From: Orbilia blumenaviensis
Lineage: Eukaryota; Ascomycota; Orbiliomycetes; Orbiliales; Orbiliaceae
DNA length: 64,000 bases
Assembly: GCA_036872755.1 (NCBI GenBank)
Contig: JAVHNS010000006.1
Location: 496,001-560,000 of the forward strand
Reading direction: 5' to 3'
Positions within the stretch are counted from its first letter, which is position 1. Each line of letters starts with the position of its first letter. Under the pieces are notes generated by a model. The model searched no databases and was not told the origin of the DNA. It worked only from the letters and a program-made list of their open reading frames with translations. Shown here in pieces: positions 11,028 to 25,055 of this stretch. The position numbers were made by a program, and so were the translations under genes.

Positions 11028-13482
11028 TATGCCCAAATGTTTCAGGCATGTCCCGTTTCTTACATGCTCTTTGGCTGATAGCTCTGTAAATATTCTTATG
11101 CCACACCATCTAAATCATAATATCCTAAAACTTAGACCAACTACAACTTTTAAACACCCCAAGTCATGCACTGACTGCATTAGTATCCCCTCCCATTAAA
11201 GGTTTGGGACATGTTTCTGAAATTATTGGATCTCTAGTTTGGTGTATATAATTTGGTCTTACGTTGACTCGCAAACTAGCATATCACCCTTCTTATGGTG
11301 GCACGTCTACACGAAAAGGTCTAGGACTGTTTCCAGTTTACCTGTCCATTGTTTCTCGCCCGTCACTTAAAGAGAGGGGGAATAAAGTTACGATGTTATA
11401 GTATGTGTTCCACAAAAAGTCTATCGGCACATCTCATATCATATGCACGTGTACATATATATCATGGTCTTGTAACACACTTACATGATTTTGGGAGGTT
11501 GGCCCCAGCAGCAACACCGCTACCTTAAACCTTATACTTCTGTAGGAACCCAAAATTAGTATCTGAAAATTAACCGAAACGATTCAAATACGGCATGCTC
11601 TGCTGAAGTAATGACTAGGACTTCATCGTGGCGCTTGGTTCTTATATTTTTAAACCCCATCACAATGGTTAGTTAAACTTTAAGCTATATGTGAAGGTTA
11701 ACGATAACTCGAGAGGCTCGTTCTTCACAAGAATTATGCTTGAGTTTGCTAGGGTTTCTGTATTATTACTCATGTAGGGTAATGAAAATTTTTATTATCA
11801 CACGGTGCAAAATGGGACTATCCAAGGCCCCAAAGATGGTAAAGCCGATCTAGTTTGTCGACGCCCAAAATCAAAAGCCTTGTGATATTTCGCAAAATTT
11901 GTCGTACAATTCCCGGTCTTCTATATCTATTAGAATATTGCAGGCTAGCGCTAATACTCAACCCAGAATATAGAGTTAGTTTGGTTTATTTGCCTTGAGG
12001 ATTGTAATTTTTCGAGGCTTTCTTTTGCAATTGATTGGCAGCATCGAGGTATCTACACAGTTGCATTGTGGAATATATATGTAGGGCTACCAATGCTAGC
12101 TGATTAGGAAATTGTAGAGAAAAAAGGTGGCGAATTTATATTGTTGGTGTAAACGTTATAAGTTTAGTTAGTGTAGTAGGTATGGGATTCATGCTTAATG
12201 TATGATGTCCGTATTTCCCGTGGGGTCAGACGTTGTAACTAAAATTAAGTATTACAAAAAAATTAACTTCCAGCTTGTTCATCTAGCCCAAGAGTTACTC
12301 AATATGGACTTGCGTTAGTGAGACAAAAACCATCGGTAATATGATGGCCATGAAATATTGGAGCTTTAAATGAGATACATTAGTTTGATCACGAGTGCTT
12401 GGCCCGTTGCCAGATTAGGCCAGTGGGTAGTCTCGTAGCAGTAGTGGGTTTACTGAGCTGAAATTCATGGACCGTAGCGGTCCTAGCAACCAAAACCATG
12501 AACTATTCGGTAACCAGTAGTGATAATGTCACACAATTGCGTACTTATCCCGCCTTGATTAGTTAATTAACTAACGAGGATAATTTGGCAAATATTGTTA
12601 ATATTGGGTTAGCCTTGAAATGATCTTTAAACTTCCGACCAGCTGGCAATCTCCCATCGTAAGCGGAAGTGATCGTAATGCATAAAATTCACATGATAGC
12701 TTTTAGCGAAACGGCTGGATCCCGTGATTGCACTAAGACTCGAGGTGATGCATCGAATATTATTCGGCAATAATTTATTGATTACAGGTGTTGCAACAAT
12801 TGCTATAGTAAATACAATGGCGAATAAAGGTGGAAATCATACCAATAAAGGGCAGTGCAGAGTGAACGCACTAGTTATTCATAGTGCCCCTTGCGACTAA
12901 TTAGTTCAAAGTTTATTTCGAGGGCTGTACTCCACGGGGCATTAATGCACATTCGAGGTCTGGGCATGAGACAAGGTTTTTCACTGAAGCTATAAAATCA
13001 CATAGGTGTGCTTAATCTCGCCGATACAGCTGTCGTATGCTCCTCAGCCATCAGATCTTCCTTTAACCCGTTCTTACGTCCCTAATACTTCCTAGTATAT
13101 TTTTTCATCCTTCAGGTAGAATTTTTCACCGTAATTATTTCTAAAACTAAATGTTGCTAAATCATTTTTAGCACTGAAAAGGCAGCTATCGACAACTAAA
13201 AGTAGCTAGTAGCGGAAGGAGTGATAACGGAGATCACTGACCGCAATGGATCCACATGGAAATCCCCCCCCTGGTCATTGTATGCCAAGTTCAATGCAAT
13301 TATTTTCATGAGCCAAACTCATCCCGTACGATACCGCATACCATCACAACTAATGGGGTCATACTATACTGCTCCTTTTTCTTGCTTTGGTTATGATATC
13401 TCTCCTAATATTAGCCTACGAATTTGAACTAACAAATATTCTTTCTGTTGTTATATAAGTCTGGCCTTCTAATCCATTTCAG
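11028..13482. other. AT-rich block without supported genes
   Basis: About 2.4 kb with dense stops and no splice-consistent frames. A short frame at 13221-13427 could belong to an unplaced 5' exon of the next gene, but no acceptable donor links it in phase. Confidence 0.55.
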
Positions 13483-14562
13483 CATCCCAATCAATTCCAG
13501 AATCCGAATGTCATTGATGGAGAAATAGACGTGGCACTCGGCGGGGGGAATATCTATGGCCATACAACTGTTCATGACCAGCCCGGAGAAAGCTCTAGGA
13601 GCGATGCTAGATATCAGAATAGTAAGTACGGAAGGATGATGGCCTTCGGTAGACAAAGTAGTACTTATGGGTGCGGGGACTCAATACTACATATGAATTT
13701 TACGTCGACAGCTAGCTGATGAGACGAAAACACGCGTACACCAAAACCAAAGCAGTGCCCTTGTCGCGACTAGGCTAGTTAGGCCTCTAAAGCAAGATAG
13801 CTGATAATGGCTGGGATCTTTGCCCTCTACCCAAATCTTCTGCATAAATACATGTTAAAGTTTTGATGGATCTTCAAAATCGATAGACGAATATTTTATC
13901 GCTCAAAGCTGACTCTGGAGTTTTAGTACCACAGATGCCTACAAACCAGTCGGTACTCTCTTCTGGCCCACCAGCTATAGGGTCATCAAGTCAGACGCCA
14001 ACCCTAGGGGCAGGTCAGATGAATCCCGTGACAACTTCTGGGCGAGCGCCTAGCAGAGCATATACTACAGCTGAAGACAATTTCCTTGTTGTGAGTAGCC
14101 AGTATATTCCTATGAACGCGTGGATCCGACGCGTCTGACATACGAACAAGTGGGCCGTGGCCGAGGGGGGTCTCTCGAGGGTTAACAGTGGGCGTACTGA
14201 ACATGCAAGCTGGGAAAATATTGCAAATATCTTGCATGCGTGGGTCAACCATAAATACCCCGAACTACATCTTCCATGCCGAGGGTGGCGTACATTAAAA
14301 GAGCACTGGTCTCGTGACAGGGCGCGGGGCTCCGTGCTATCACAGTGGAATAATAGTCAGACGAATAGTGAATCGTATCTCAACCCTACTGTAAGGCACC
14401 CGCTAATATAATCGCACACTCAAAGCTTGATGACTGTCAAAAAACACGAAATATCAGCATACTGTCACCCTCGCGCCTTGCTGACTGCTCTATCAATCGG
14501 TTTAGGAAAGAACGGAAATAAGCACCTGGTTTACGGAAAATTATACGGTCGGGCAAAATTAA
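13483..14562 (+). CDS. Unrecognised protein, Myb/SANT-like domain family, paralog B (5' end unresolved)
   Basis: Proposed exons are <13483-13621, 13927-14090, 14151-14390 and 14506-14562 (200 codons in total, in frame). The conserved part is AYTTAEDNFLV, then after an intron WAV, then SWENIANILHAW and RTLKEHW. It aligns with paralog A, and three introns fall at the same places in the same phases (1, 0, 0). The 5' end is not found: the first listed exon begins at an acceptor (TTTCAG at 13477-13482) and has no start codon, so at least one upstream exon is missing or lost. The second intron is unusually long here (305 bp). The protein before the domain is rich in S, G, P, Q and T. No function is assigned. 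Confidence 0.45.
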
Positions 14563-17514
14563 CGACACAAAAATAAATCCAATACAACAATGCATTCCTG
14601 ATTGTACTGAATCTTTATCATCAGCTCGAGTTGATATCCGGGGAACAAAATAAAGAAAGAAATATTAGAGTGCATCTCTCCCTACCCGACTTTCAATACT
14701 GCTTCTACCTGCTTCTATTTCTCGTTTGCATTATCAAAAATCTGTCGTGAGGTCGTAGGATGGTCTCCACAAGACTGATAATTAAAGAACTGGCCCATCA
14801 GAAATACAAAAGATAGAATGAATAGTTTTAGAGCTTCATGATTAATCATCCTACGGAACACCTAGGTATAAAGTATTAGACGGGATTAATTATAAGAACA
14901 AAAGAAGTCTTCTTATAATTAAAGTTTAATAATAGATACTTTGAGTATAATGAATGACGAAAATAAAAAGGTGCGGTTTGGTAACCAGACAGATGGAGCC
15001 AGATTTATGAAGATCCAGAACACCAAAAATGCGATGTTTCCACAAGATGTAACAAACTATCTGCCTGCCTGGACTTGTTAGATCCATGAAGCCAGACAAG
15101 TTAATGCCGGACCAGCCTACCTCACCACTCAGTCTGAATTGCTTCCGACCAGAAAAACTTTGAGAACAGCGATTGTGACTATTCATTTTTTTTCCTGCGG
15201 CATATGGCCAGTAAGTTTTGAAACTTATATTAAATCTCTGGGGATAAGATCTCCACTGGACACTGGGGTTCCTCCCCTGTCCCTGCTTCCTCACCGTGCA
15301 TGTAATGCAATCTACATCTAAACATGACGATTTATAATATTCCAATTGTTATATAAAAACATGGCGATATGAACTTTGTGAAGAATTTGAACCCTGAGCC
15401 TCCTTTCTACGAAAGTGAATAAACTATTCGTGGAAAATAATAATAATAAGCAGTGATGCTTGTGAATCCAGGAATGGAACCCCAGAGCCCGGAGTGGTAT
15501 CGGCAAACTCATTTTCTGGTTCAAGCATGAGGCACGTGTACCTGCTAACCCAGGACATCAACACATATATATATTATACTGATACTTTCCTGCACAAGCA
15601 CACCGAATGCATTAATGGTCTGTTTGGGTAGCGAGGCAAATGCGCCTCTAAAAGTGAACCCTCTTAAGTCGACTTCTCACAGGCACGTGTGATCTAGCTA
15701 GATCTAGGAAGCGGCGGATTTAATTTTATACTAATTGATGCGTATCATTTAGCCAACTTTTGGTCTTGTCGAGGATCCGCTTCTCCAGAAATTGAACAAC
15801 AAATATTTTCGGAGATAAGAATTGTGAAAATGTTCCTATACGGCTTGGCGCTCTAAAATTCGCAACGGCTTTTGGATTGTGTCTTTCGGAATCGAAACAT
15901 CCAACGGCGGCGTTTTCAACCTGCCGAGCCGCCTCGTTTTTAAAGCCCTTCCCGTGTTTTGAACAACACCAGTGGAGCCGCAACAAAATGACCAGAGGCT
16001 TTAGTGTTCGTCATTGGCCCACGTATCTGATTAGTCAGCGGCTTGTGGCCCCAAAAAATTGGAAACGCGAGGTGAGCTGCAGGCATTGTTCAATTTATGG
16101 CGGATGTGGTGATCTGGGCACAAAGTGACTCAGCACCTCGGGCATGTGCACATATCGATATATCTATAGTGCTGGTGAAGAAAAGATAATATAATTACAA
16201 ACTGTATCTAAAGCATTAATAAACGCCGACGAGCCTTGCCAATCCTTAGGCAAGCTTATGTCACGTATATGCATAGGGCATACTATTTATGACTAGAGTT
16301 AGTACCAGCAGGGCTGGGTCGACCACGACATCAGGATTCGCGAGGCCATTCAAGATTTCGGTAAAGAGTCTAGTCCTATGTCCGTTATTTCAGCTGGAGA
16401 GCCTCTGGTTGCTAAATTTACCATCTCCAACATCCGCATGAGTATGTAAAAAACATTAAAAAGATTTTGAATTGTGAGTAGCGCCCTTACGGTACCAAAA
16501 ATGGGAGTATCGCCCCATAGATGGTGGTAAGAGAGAGCCAATATTTAAACGAAAAATCGTACATGTCGTAGCCAGCCACTTAGGCGCTTAATGCATTCAA
16601 TAAAAACGAATAATTATAAACTACAATGTTTTCTGCCAGATACGCAATAACATTCTAGAGTGAAAGTGGGTAAAATCCGAATTATAAAGCGAGATGGGGT
16701 GATACTTTGGGGACCTTAGATTTCCCTTCCTAAAAGTGGATATTCCTGTCCGTCATGGCAGCGTTGTGATTGGACAAATATCGTACAACAGTACAAACAA
16801 TTAATTGGTGTAGTCCATTCACCTGATAAATACCGTGTTCGGGGTCGCGATACCTTCCTCCTAATGATTGGCTTGGATTTTGTGTGGAGGTATCCTTTTA
16901 GTCCCCTTTACAATATGGAGCATCAAAATGAGATAGTATTGAGATGAAAATGTCTATTGTTTCAAAGAATACGATGAACGCAACATGCAACTACTATAGA
17001 AGCCAGCTCTATTAAGAAAATAACTATCTATAAAAAATCCGGGTGCAGTAAAACCACTTGCAGCAGTGAAAAAGTCAGGGGAGGAGAACATGAGAATCTT
17101 TTAGATAGGGGCGGGGCAGTAAAAGGAGGACAAGGAGAGTGTGAAAAGAACACATAAACCAGGCAGAATTGACAGAAAAAATACAAGGGATTAGGAACAC
17201 GAACACACCCATGCGTGGGGCGAAAGATAGGAAAGTGCAAAAATTCTCGTTAAGGGTTTGCTGAAGCTGGCCCTCTCTTGAGAAGAAAACTTTCACAAAA
17301 AATTATGCCCTTGTCCTTGGTACGTTCAAATGCTACCAACCCAAAGACTGGGACTTAATTCAAAGAAACTCCCTCGCTAAACAATCAAATTTATCCTATT
17401 TTAGTGACCCGGTGATAGCACAATGAAGACGATACGCCTTTTTACAAGCTTTGTATGGCCGGCCGTGCATAAGGAAATTATGGTGGTGGTCTGTACCGAT
17501 AATGAGGCCGGGGC
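14563..17514. other. Intergenic, no gene supported
   Basis: Several short frames occur on both strands (for example around 14926-15345, 15726-15986 and 17028-17296), but none shows a known motif or a consistent exon partner. The sequence is mostly AT-rich, apart from a slightly GC-richer patch near 15870-16130. Confidence 0.5.
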
Positions 17515-18517
17515 CTAGTATAGAGATATGCCGTAGTCTAAAGATAGACCGTAGCTTTCGTAGAGTACCTCCGGTGGGATCATGTCGAGATCCTATTAAG
17601 GGGAAAATTAGCAATTTGAGTATGACAGAGAGAGGGGGGAATAAAGAAACTTACGTCAAGAACAACCTGTATTTCTTCGGGAGTCTTCCTCCGAAAGTCC
17701 CAACCTTCGACTGGTCTGTAGCGAACTGCGTCGTGATGTTGCCCATTCTCATTTCGAAGGTGATTTATAACCTCTTCGATTCTTCCGAATCCTTTGCGAC
17801 ATGGTACGCCATCAATGCAACAGTTTCCCCGTAGGCAAAAGAATGGGCGGAATATTCCGGCAAGGTGTCTTATTTTCCCCAATAATTTCAAGTTAATTTG
17901 CAATTCCTAAGTTAAAAAAGGTAGGTATATTGAACTGACCTCTTGAACTCACTCCTTGTCTTAAAGGTGGCGCCGCATCCCTTTTCAGGACAGATGATTT
18001 GTCTCTTTGTATCTCGACTTAGTTGAACGGATTCACTGAACAGAGTTCCCGGCGGGATCTCCCATTGTACGAGAATATTCGATCTCGCTAACGTTGGTTC
18101 ATGCGCTGGGCATCGGCGTCCAGTGTTTATGTCAATGAGCCTCCGGATGTCATTTTCGCCGAGTTGCCCTGGAGTAAAGTCTTGCAGAGTAATGCCATGT
18201 TTCATCCCACAGCCCGGTTCGATCTAAAATGCGTGAGGTTGCGAATGTTAATATCGTGCGCTGTGATTAAGCTATCAACATATTAGGGGGAGCGGTTAGG
18301 AACATACGCAGTGGTATTCACAAATCTCATCGTATGCCTCTCCTCTTCTTGAGCTCGACATATCGTAGGACTGTGTAGGGTAAGGACAAGATGTCTCGTG
18401 TACCCACTCTTGAAAAGGGCTATATGTTGTCTCGTTCCAGGACTCGTATTCGCCTTCGTACTGAGAAGGGTATCCAGTATAGTGAACTGGATGGCTGAGA
18501 TAGTATCCTGATTGCAT
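17515..18517 (-). CDS. C2H2-like zinc-finger protein, four exons
   Basis: Coding order is 18517-18308, 18223-17940, 17868-17655 and 17592-17515 (261 aa). Donors are GTATGT, GTCAGT and GTAAGT, with phases 0, 2 and 0. The N-terminal 70 residues are Tyr/Ser/Pro-rich. Around residues 146-166 lies a finger start, CPEKGCGATFKTRSEFKR, followed across the intron by H. The second zinc histidine expected three to five residues later is absent: HLAGIF leads straight into RPFF. A second Cys/His cluster follows (FFC..NCC..PC then NHLRNENGQHH). Fungal proteins of this shape pair a degenerate finger with a classical one and may bind DNA or RNA. Nuclear regulation is an inference. The short last exon of 26 codons ends DYGISLY, and its acceptor TAATAG is good. 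Confidence 0.65.
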
Positions 18518-21500
18518 TTAAGCGGGATGGGTGGAATTCCCTGTTGTATAAATACGGTTTAAATGTGGGGTATAAAAATATCTGGACTAAAGTGCGTTTA
18601 AATCTCTACCCTTTAGCCTTTATTACTTCGTAGGTATAGTCTTGGTGAGCTCCCGGATGTTGATTGCTATAATAAGTCCCACAGGAGAACGTATATTTAT
18701 ATTTAAAAGAGCCAAAGATGGATAAGGTTATTGACCCACAAAGGTTGATCCTGATATCCAGAAAAATAAAAAGGAAAACCAGCGCTAGAGTAGGGAGTCC
18801 AGTAAAGTGGAGTTGCTCTGATGAACAATATTTGGTACCGAGCAGGATTGTAGTATGTTGGTGCAAGATACTTTAAAGATCTTCAACAGAGTCGGAATTA
18901 ATATACTGAGGATGGGGGCCAAACCCGCGTGTCAACTAACAAGATGTGGGCCCCGTTATCTCGGGGAGCACACTGTGGCCGTCACGGGCTTACCGGCCGC
19001 TTTACTATATCGTCGAATCAAAAATCATGATGTAGTCAGTCCTCAGGCATGTTACCAAGGATTCATGACTATTGTCTAATGACAATTGTTTCTTCTTTTT
19101 CTTATTCGATATGTAGTCGTCAGGGTGAAGACGGTATTATCCTCTTTCGTTCATGCGACTTTTTGGCGTGCTAGGCCGCAACCAATCGAAAAAGGTAACA
19201 TGAGAGACATTGGAGTGTGAAGGAGTGTATGTAGTGGGCCCGGGTAGGACTCTAGCATGGGGCTGAACAAAGCTTGCAAAGATCCTCTGTCACGACCCGC
19301 CTAAGATTAGAATTGATGTTCCCACTGCGGAGTCTGGACAGGCCCCTCAGGCCCCCCGTAGGGGCTTGCCTCCGTCGGAAACTGGAGAGTAGATTGTAAT
19401 CGACTTTTAAACGTTCGCCTATAGAAAAGCCTAAACTTTCATGTATTTTCGGCGCTGGGACTCCGTTTGATTTGAACACCAGTGAAACGGTGCTGGGCTA
19501 GGTGTTGCAGCTGCTGCAGGGTTGCCCTGCCGGTTTCCAGTTTCGGCGGCATCGCCACTCAATCTGCATACGCACGCCAGGAAAGTCAGTACTGTGCGCA
19601 TCGTAAAAAAAACCTTTCCAAACTAGTTAGTCTGAGGCCGACACAATGCCAACTCCCCAGCAGGCGCTTGATGCTCGTCATCTCAAAGCATCGGAAAGCT
19701 GGCATCGGTAGACTCAGGATGGCAGTCCACGGATGCATTGAGGCGACGAGGGCCGCATTAGCTTTTGTTTGACCTTCGCCCATCTAGCTTTCAAGTTCCA
19801 GGGTCGATTGAATACAACTAAACTCTGGCGTCGGATATCCCTTGCAGGAAACTACTAGACAGTACACAAAGTACGGATTTCGCTAGGCGAAATCAGCGGC
19901 GAAATCGACTTTGTGTCGAGTGTCTGTACAGAAGAGGCTTTTCAGGCAACCGGACTGGCGACACACTGAAGTTCTCAATGCGACCAATGCGACCGCATAG
20001 ATCTCGTTACTATCCGAGACTGTGCGGCGAATACAAAAAGTACGAAGTTGCAAGGGTCAATTAGACGCAAATGGCGTTCTGAGTCCCTCTGCCTCATCCC
20101 ACAGAGATTATCACCTGGCAAGCATCAAGACCTGGTGTAACATTGGTGATTACCCATGTTGCGCTTATAGAACGCCCTGCAGGGCTTTCGCAGTCGCGAT
20201 GGACAACATGTCTAGAAACTATCATGCTCGATCTAGCAAGGTGGACCTCAAATCCGTTGCAGTAGTCTGGACTCACGATCCGTGGAAGGGATCCCAAGTT
20301 GACGTGGTGCTTGCAGGTTCAGCTGGCCTTGTCTGTTGCCAAGTTACGGATCTCACTAGCGACTCCGACTATGACTTTTCGTCCAATCAGGCAGTTTCCC
20401 GATATTGCTCTGCCTCCCAGAATCACCAACGGTTTTTTTTTTTTTTTGGAAACGGCCAATAGTTCAGTTAGTCAAAATGACTGCGATGGAAATGTCATGC
20501 CACCCAGTAAGGATATCGTACATCTAAGCGAAGTGGATATCCGGGAGAGATGGGATTCGTTACCAAGCACGATCTCAGTCAATCAATAAATCAAAGTTTG
20601 GGAACTGTCAAGGGTGATGTCACTCGGCCTGAGCTTCAGGGCATCTGTAGCCGACAACCCAAGGCTTCCTAGGGCGTAGGAACGGCATCCCCGAGGCATA
20701 GACAGGATCCAGCTGGTTCGACCGCGCGATGCTAATACAAGAGATCAATATTGAAGCTGATAGGACCGATCCCGGGATTGTATAGCGCATATGCGCATGG
20801 TGAACGATGTCTAGGGTTTCGATGGACGTAACAGTTTGCAGTGGTGTTTGTTTTAACCACTAGCTCCCAACGTTGCAACACAAAACGCACTCCGCCCCGA
20901 GCTAGTAGACTAGTGTAGACATGACGAGGCGTCGCCTGGAGAATTGCGGATTTCCGAGTAGCCGGATAGCAGCAGATGTATATTCTTTGCGGCTTCCAGC
21001 TGTTTTAGACACTTAAGGCGTCTTCTACAATTACATTGTTTAACGTCTAAAGAGCCTCGTCGATGTCCGCTCATTGGGGGTGATGCTCTTCGCCCCGGAA
21101 AACTTTTTCATGACGACAACTGCAGTATTCTTCTAGAAGGCTATGTCTGTACGACCGAACGGATATTCTTAGAGCATATGCATATGCCAGCAGAAAGTTG
21201 GTCGGCCTTGGTTGCTTATCCCTAAAAGGGCCAATTGACAGTTGGCATTTGGTGAAATCAACTATCGCCCCACGTTCTAGTCTATATCATCAGCACATAA
21301 AATTGATCTAACCTTTGCGGCTCCGTAGATACAAATCAGAAATCGTCTTGGGAAAGCGATTTGAATCGGGAGTTCTTCCAAAGCCTCATTACCGCATTTT
21401 CTAAGTATCATAATTACTCAATGTCCCCGTGTTATCCTCAGAAATCATGAGAAGAGGTGTGATGATTTAGCAAACCTGAATCGCCAGAAACTTTACAGGG

Positions 21501-24500
21501 ATCACGAACCAACCATCCGCACATATCATCAAGACCGGTGAAAATGTAGGAGCAAATCCACACCATCGGCATGCCCGGTTCGGACTTGGCGTGGACCTAA
21601 TTAAGGAATCATCATATCAGACGATACTGTGACTATGCTCCTGAAGCCTTCTCTTCCGGGTCGATTTTAATCTCACGAGCGTACGCTTGCCGGCAAAAGC
21701 AATCGGAACCCCTCAATGAAAACTTGGGCGAATGCGAATGCAGATGTATACTTAGCGCAAAGGATCCAACACCGTGCGCGTCACAATCACTTATTCGTAT
21801 CCAACTTATCTATTTCATGATCTTGTATTGGCAATACGGCAGTGAACAACTATGACTGGTCGTGCAGATTGCAAAAAGTTTCTGGATATCCGTCGCCCTG
21901 GTAACGCGAACGACAGCTAAGGATACTCCGCGGTGCTATTCTGCCTCCACAGCCCTGCCGGAAGGGACGGGAATAAACGACCCATAGGTATCTTTGGCTA
22001 CTTATGCGGCCCCTTGTGAGAATCGACGTCAGCTCCGGTTGCGATAAAGGGTTGGTCGAGTATTGCATGTTGTACTTTAGAAAATGGGTTGTAACCGGAT
22101 GTGTCAAGCTCCTATCACAATACGTCTATACCAGGACACCTTAAAAAAAAATTAAAAAAAGATTGATGGACCTCCCATTTGCTTTGGAGAATCCTGCATC
22201 ACACGAGCGATGTTGGACCTTGGCACAGACTTTGGACAAATCTTAATGATGGATTCGCTGCCTGGTCTTGCGGCGCTATAGCGCTAGCACTTGCTGCCTA
22301 TTTCGTGGCGTCCGAGTCTATCACATTAAGGTTGAAGTCAACAAGTTTTCTAGAAGCTCGAAGCGACAACAACCAATCGCCGAATATTTGTGGAATAATG
22401 GCATCCAAAACGGCGGCACCTTAAGGAGCAAGTCGACACCACCAAGGCTTTTTTTTTTCTTGTATCTGCTTGTAGTTAAATGCCGCAGGAATTGCCATGG
22501 GGTTTGTATAGTGGACCATTTTATCAAATTTGAAAGTACCTCTCCGAATCTTGTAAATTCTACAGCCCGTAGGTTTAGTCTGGTGCCGAGAATGCCCAAG
22601 GTCGTCGCAGATAAGACGTTAGATAATAAAAGGCTGTAAAGCTCCCCATTGATTGGTGAGATCTGATCGTAGTGTATTAGATGATGAACCCGAAATATTA
22701 TAAACCGGACCCAATAATATGTGCGGACCCTGTCGCTCCGATCGATCCAACCTATAGGCCTCACGTTACGAGGATATGCCTGCCAGAAAAGATATTCCCT
22801 ATACAATTTTGTATTTGAGACATGAATGTCTCAGCCTCTAGGATCCTCTGATCTCGTTTGAGAACCGGGATTGACTTTCGTACACGTGTATAGTTAGTCA
22901 ACGGTTTATGCAGCCGCAGAGTGGTGGGTGCGAAAAACCGTTACAAATGGGACCTTCCATGAGGGGCATGGGTACTCGAACATCTACAGACCTTCATGCA
23001 GGTATCGGTGTACAAGAATGGAAGCGAAATTGAGACGCCACCAGGATGCATCCCGCTGCACTTATGGAGTCGGAACTCATCACAAGTGGTATAACCCGTC
23101 GGTTATCGATTCTTAGTCAAGTCTTGGAGGGAGATACATGCGGCTTATTCGACGACATTTATTTACAGCCTTCTTGTTTCTGTTACACCATACCATTCTA
23201 AATCTTTCCGTTAAAGTTAGTGGTCCCCTCGGCTCACCTTCTGTTTTAGCTCTCGCAATGCGGCTGATGGGAACTGTTCCAGTTGGGTGTAATAATCTTC
23301 AGTTTTTTGATAGACACTGTTTCATTTGTACCCGCGGGATATCATAATTGTGAGTGGGTATGTGTCAATAAGAGGCATGCCTCAAGGATCTGGCCGATTA
23401 AAGAAGGAGATCCTATTAGTCGAGGACGAATGGGAAACTCGGATTATAGATTTGGCTTGTCGGCGCCCGGAACAGGCCGGCCGGCCGGCCATATTTTATA
23501 AGTCGGATAAACCTTACGTGATTTTTATACAACTTTTATCTTAACTTGAGCACACCCCACCTGGTGCAGCACCTCGGAAGTCATTATGCTCTTTGCTCTT
23601 TGCTCGGTTGGTGCAGAATACGTCAGCAACGTCGCACACGTATTCACATGCTTTACCATGAGTGATCATCGTTCTTTCCACTGAGTATGGTAGTGACAAT
23701 TGGTCAGAAAAGTGCCAGATTTAAGAGGTGGGTTGATGGCTATATTAGTACCGCTAATATTATAGCCCTCTTCATCGGACTTTCGAGACTATAATATTCC
23801 CGATTATAATATTACCAGCTCTACACTCTTTAGAAACGAGGCATGTGCCGACACGGAATATACCCGAGCAGTTGGTCACAGAATTAGCGACTGTATAAAC
23901 ATACTTAGACCTTTTACAAAAGCAAAATTAGGCATGCAGGTAACTGCAGTTCAATATTTGATATATTTTAGATCCTGACAATTGCAACGTCATGAATATT
24001 AGCGCCATGACAGCTCATAGCCATCCTAACCACGGGAGCATTAATTTGCAAGAAGGATCCGCGGATCCGTTCACGCTTAATTCTAGTAATCTCAACCGCC
24101 ATAGATGTATAAATTTCTATGACTTGAAGTTTTAAAGTGACAGCTGCACTGGTCGTACATGTATACGATCGCTTGACCGTGTCACATTTCCCAAGTCTCA
24201 GAATTCCTAAATCCTATCAAATAAGATATATAAAACAATTTTTAACTGATTTATGTCGTATATGTATAACCAAATATGTGCATTTACACATCAGCATTAA
24301 CAAACCGGAATCGGTGTGACTTCTTGGAGTGTAACATGCACTAATCTTATCCGAAAACCCAAATTGTTCAAATTGCCGTTCGAGCCAAAAATCACTGACC
24401 TTTTCGAAATTTCGTGATGCAAATCTCAAAAGCCTCCAAACTTTCAAGTGTAGTTGGGCCCCTCGATGCAACATCAGACTACTCTTGATGTATTGATATG

Positions 24501-25055
24501 CCGTATAGACGTCAGTGTAAATTTGATAACACAAACCTACGTATACGCATGTGATATTATGAACGATGTATATCCGCTGGCAGTTTGCAAATTTGCTTTG
24601 CAACGTCACTACTAACTAGGGTTATAGCATGTCACTCAGTGTTACGCACCAATATTACTGTCATATCGGTATCAGTTTGTATAGGTCAAGATCATCCCTC
24701 GTACCTTGTTCTTGTATCCTGGAAGTTATTCATATCACAATTTCGGGCAAGGTTCACTTGATTAAGATACATCCACGAACATTGCTTTTGATCCCGATAT
24801 CCTCACAGTCCACTTTACTCTACAGTCCCCATCCTCATGAATTTTTAATTGATCCAGAATTCAAAGCCATTATTAGATCGATTAACACTGCAAGATCGAA
24901 TGTGGGCACCAATACTTTTAACAAAAATTAGACAGTCGATAACTTAAAACGAGAAAATAAAAAGAAAGCAATAGAGAAGAGTGCAAGACCACATAAATAA
25001 AATTCGCATTCAGGAAAGGCATAGTTTCTATAAAACAATAAGGGAAACCAGAAAA
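18518..25055. other. 6.5 kb without supported genes
   Basis: Frames up to about 160 codons occur on both strands (for example 20022-20462 + and 22321-22806 -), but they overlap each other, lack known motifs and do not join by splice logic. From roughly 19.1 to 23.5 kb the base composition is visibly more balanced than in the AT-rich blocks at 8-13 kb. An old degenerate insertion is possible but not shown. Poly-T (20431-20446) and A-rich (22143-22160) tracts are present. An inverted repeat AATATTATAG/CTATAATATT lies near 23756 and 23789. Confidence 0.5.

Noticed and set aside
20022..20462. 146-codon plus-strand frame
   Set aside because: It ends in a poly-T run, matches no motif I know, and overlaps an equally long antisense frame.
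22268..22806. Possible transposon-derived frames on both strands
   Set aside because: No reverse transcriptase, integrase or DDE signature could be seen, and both depend on a short poly-T stretch.
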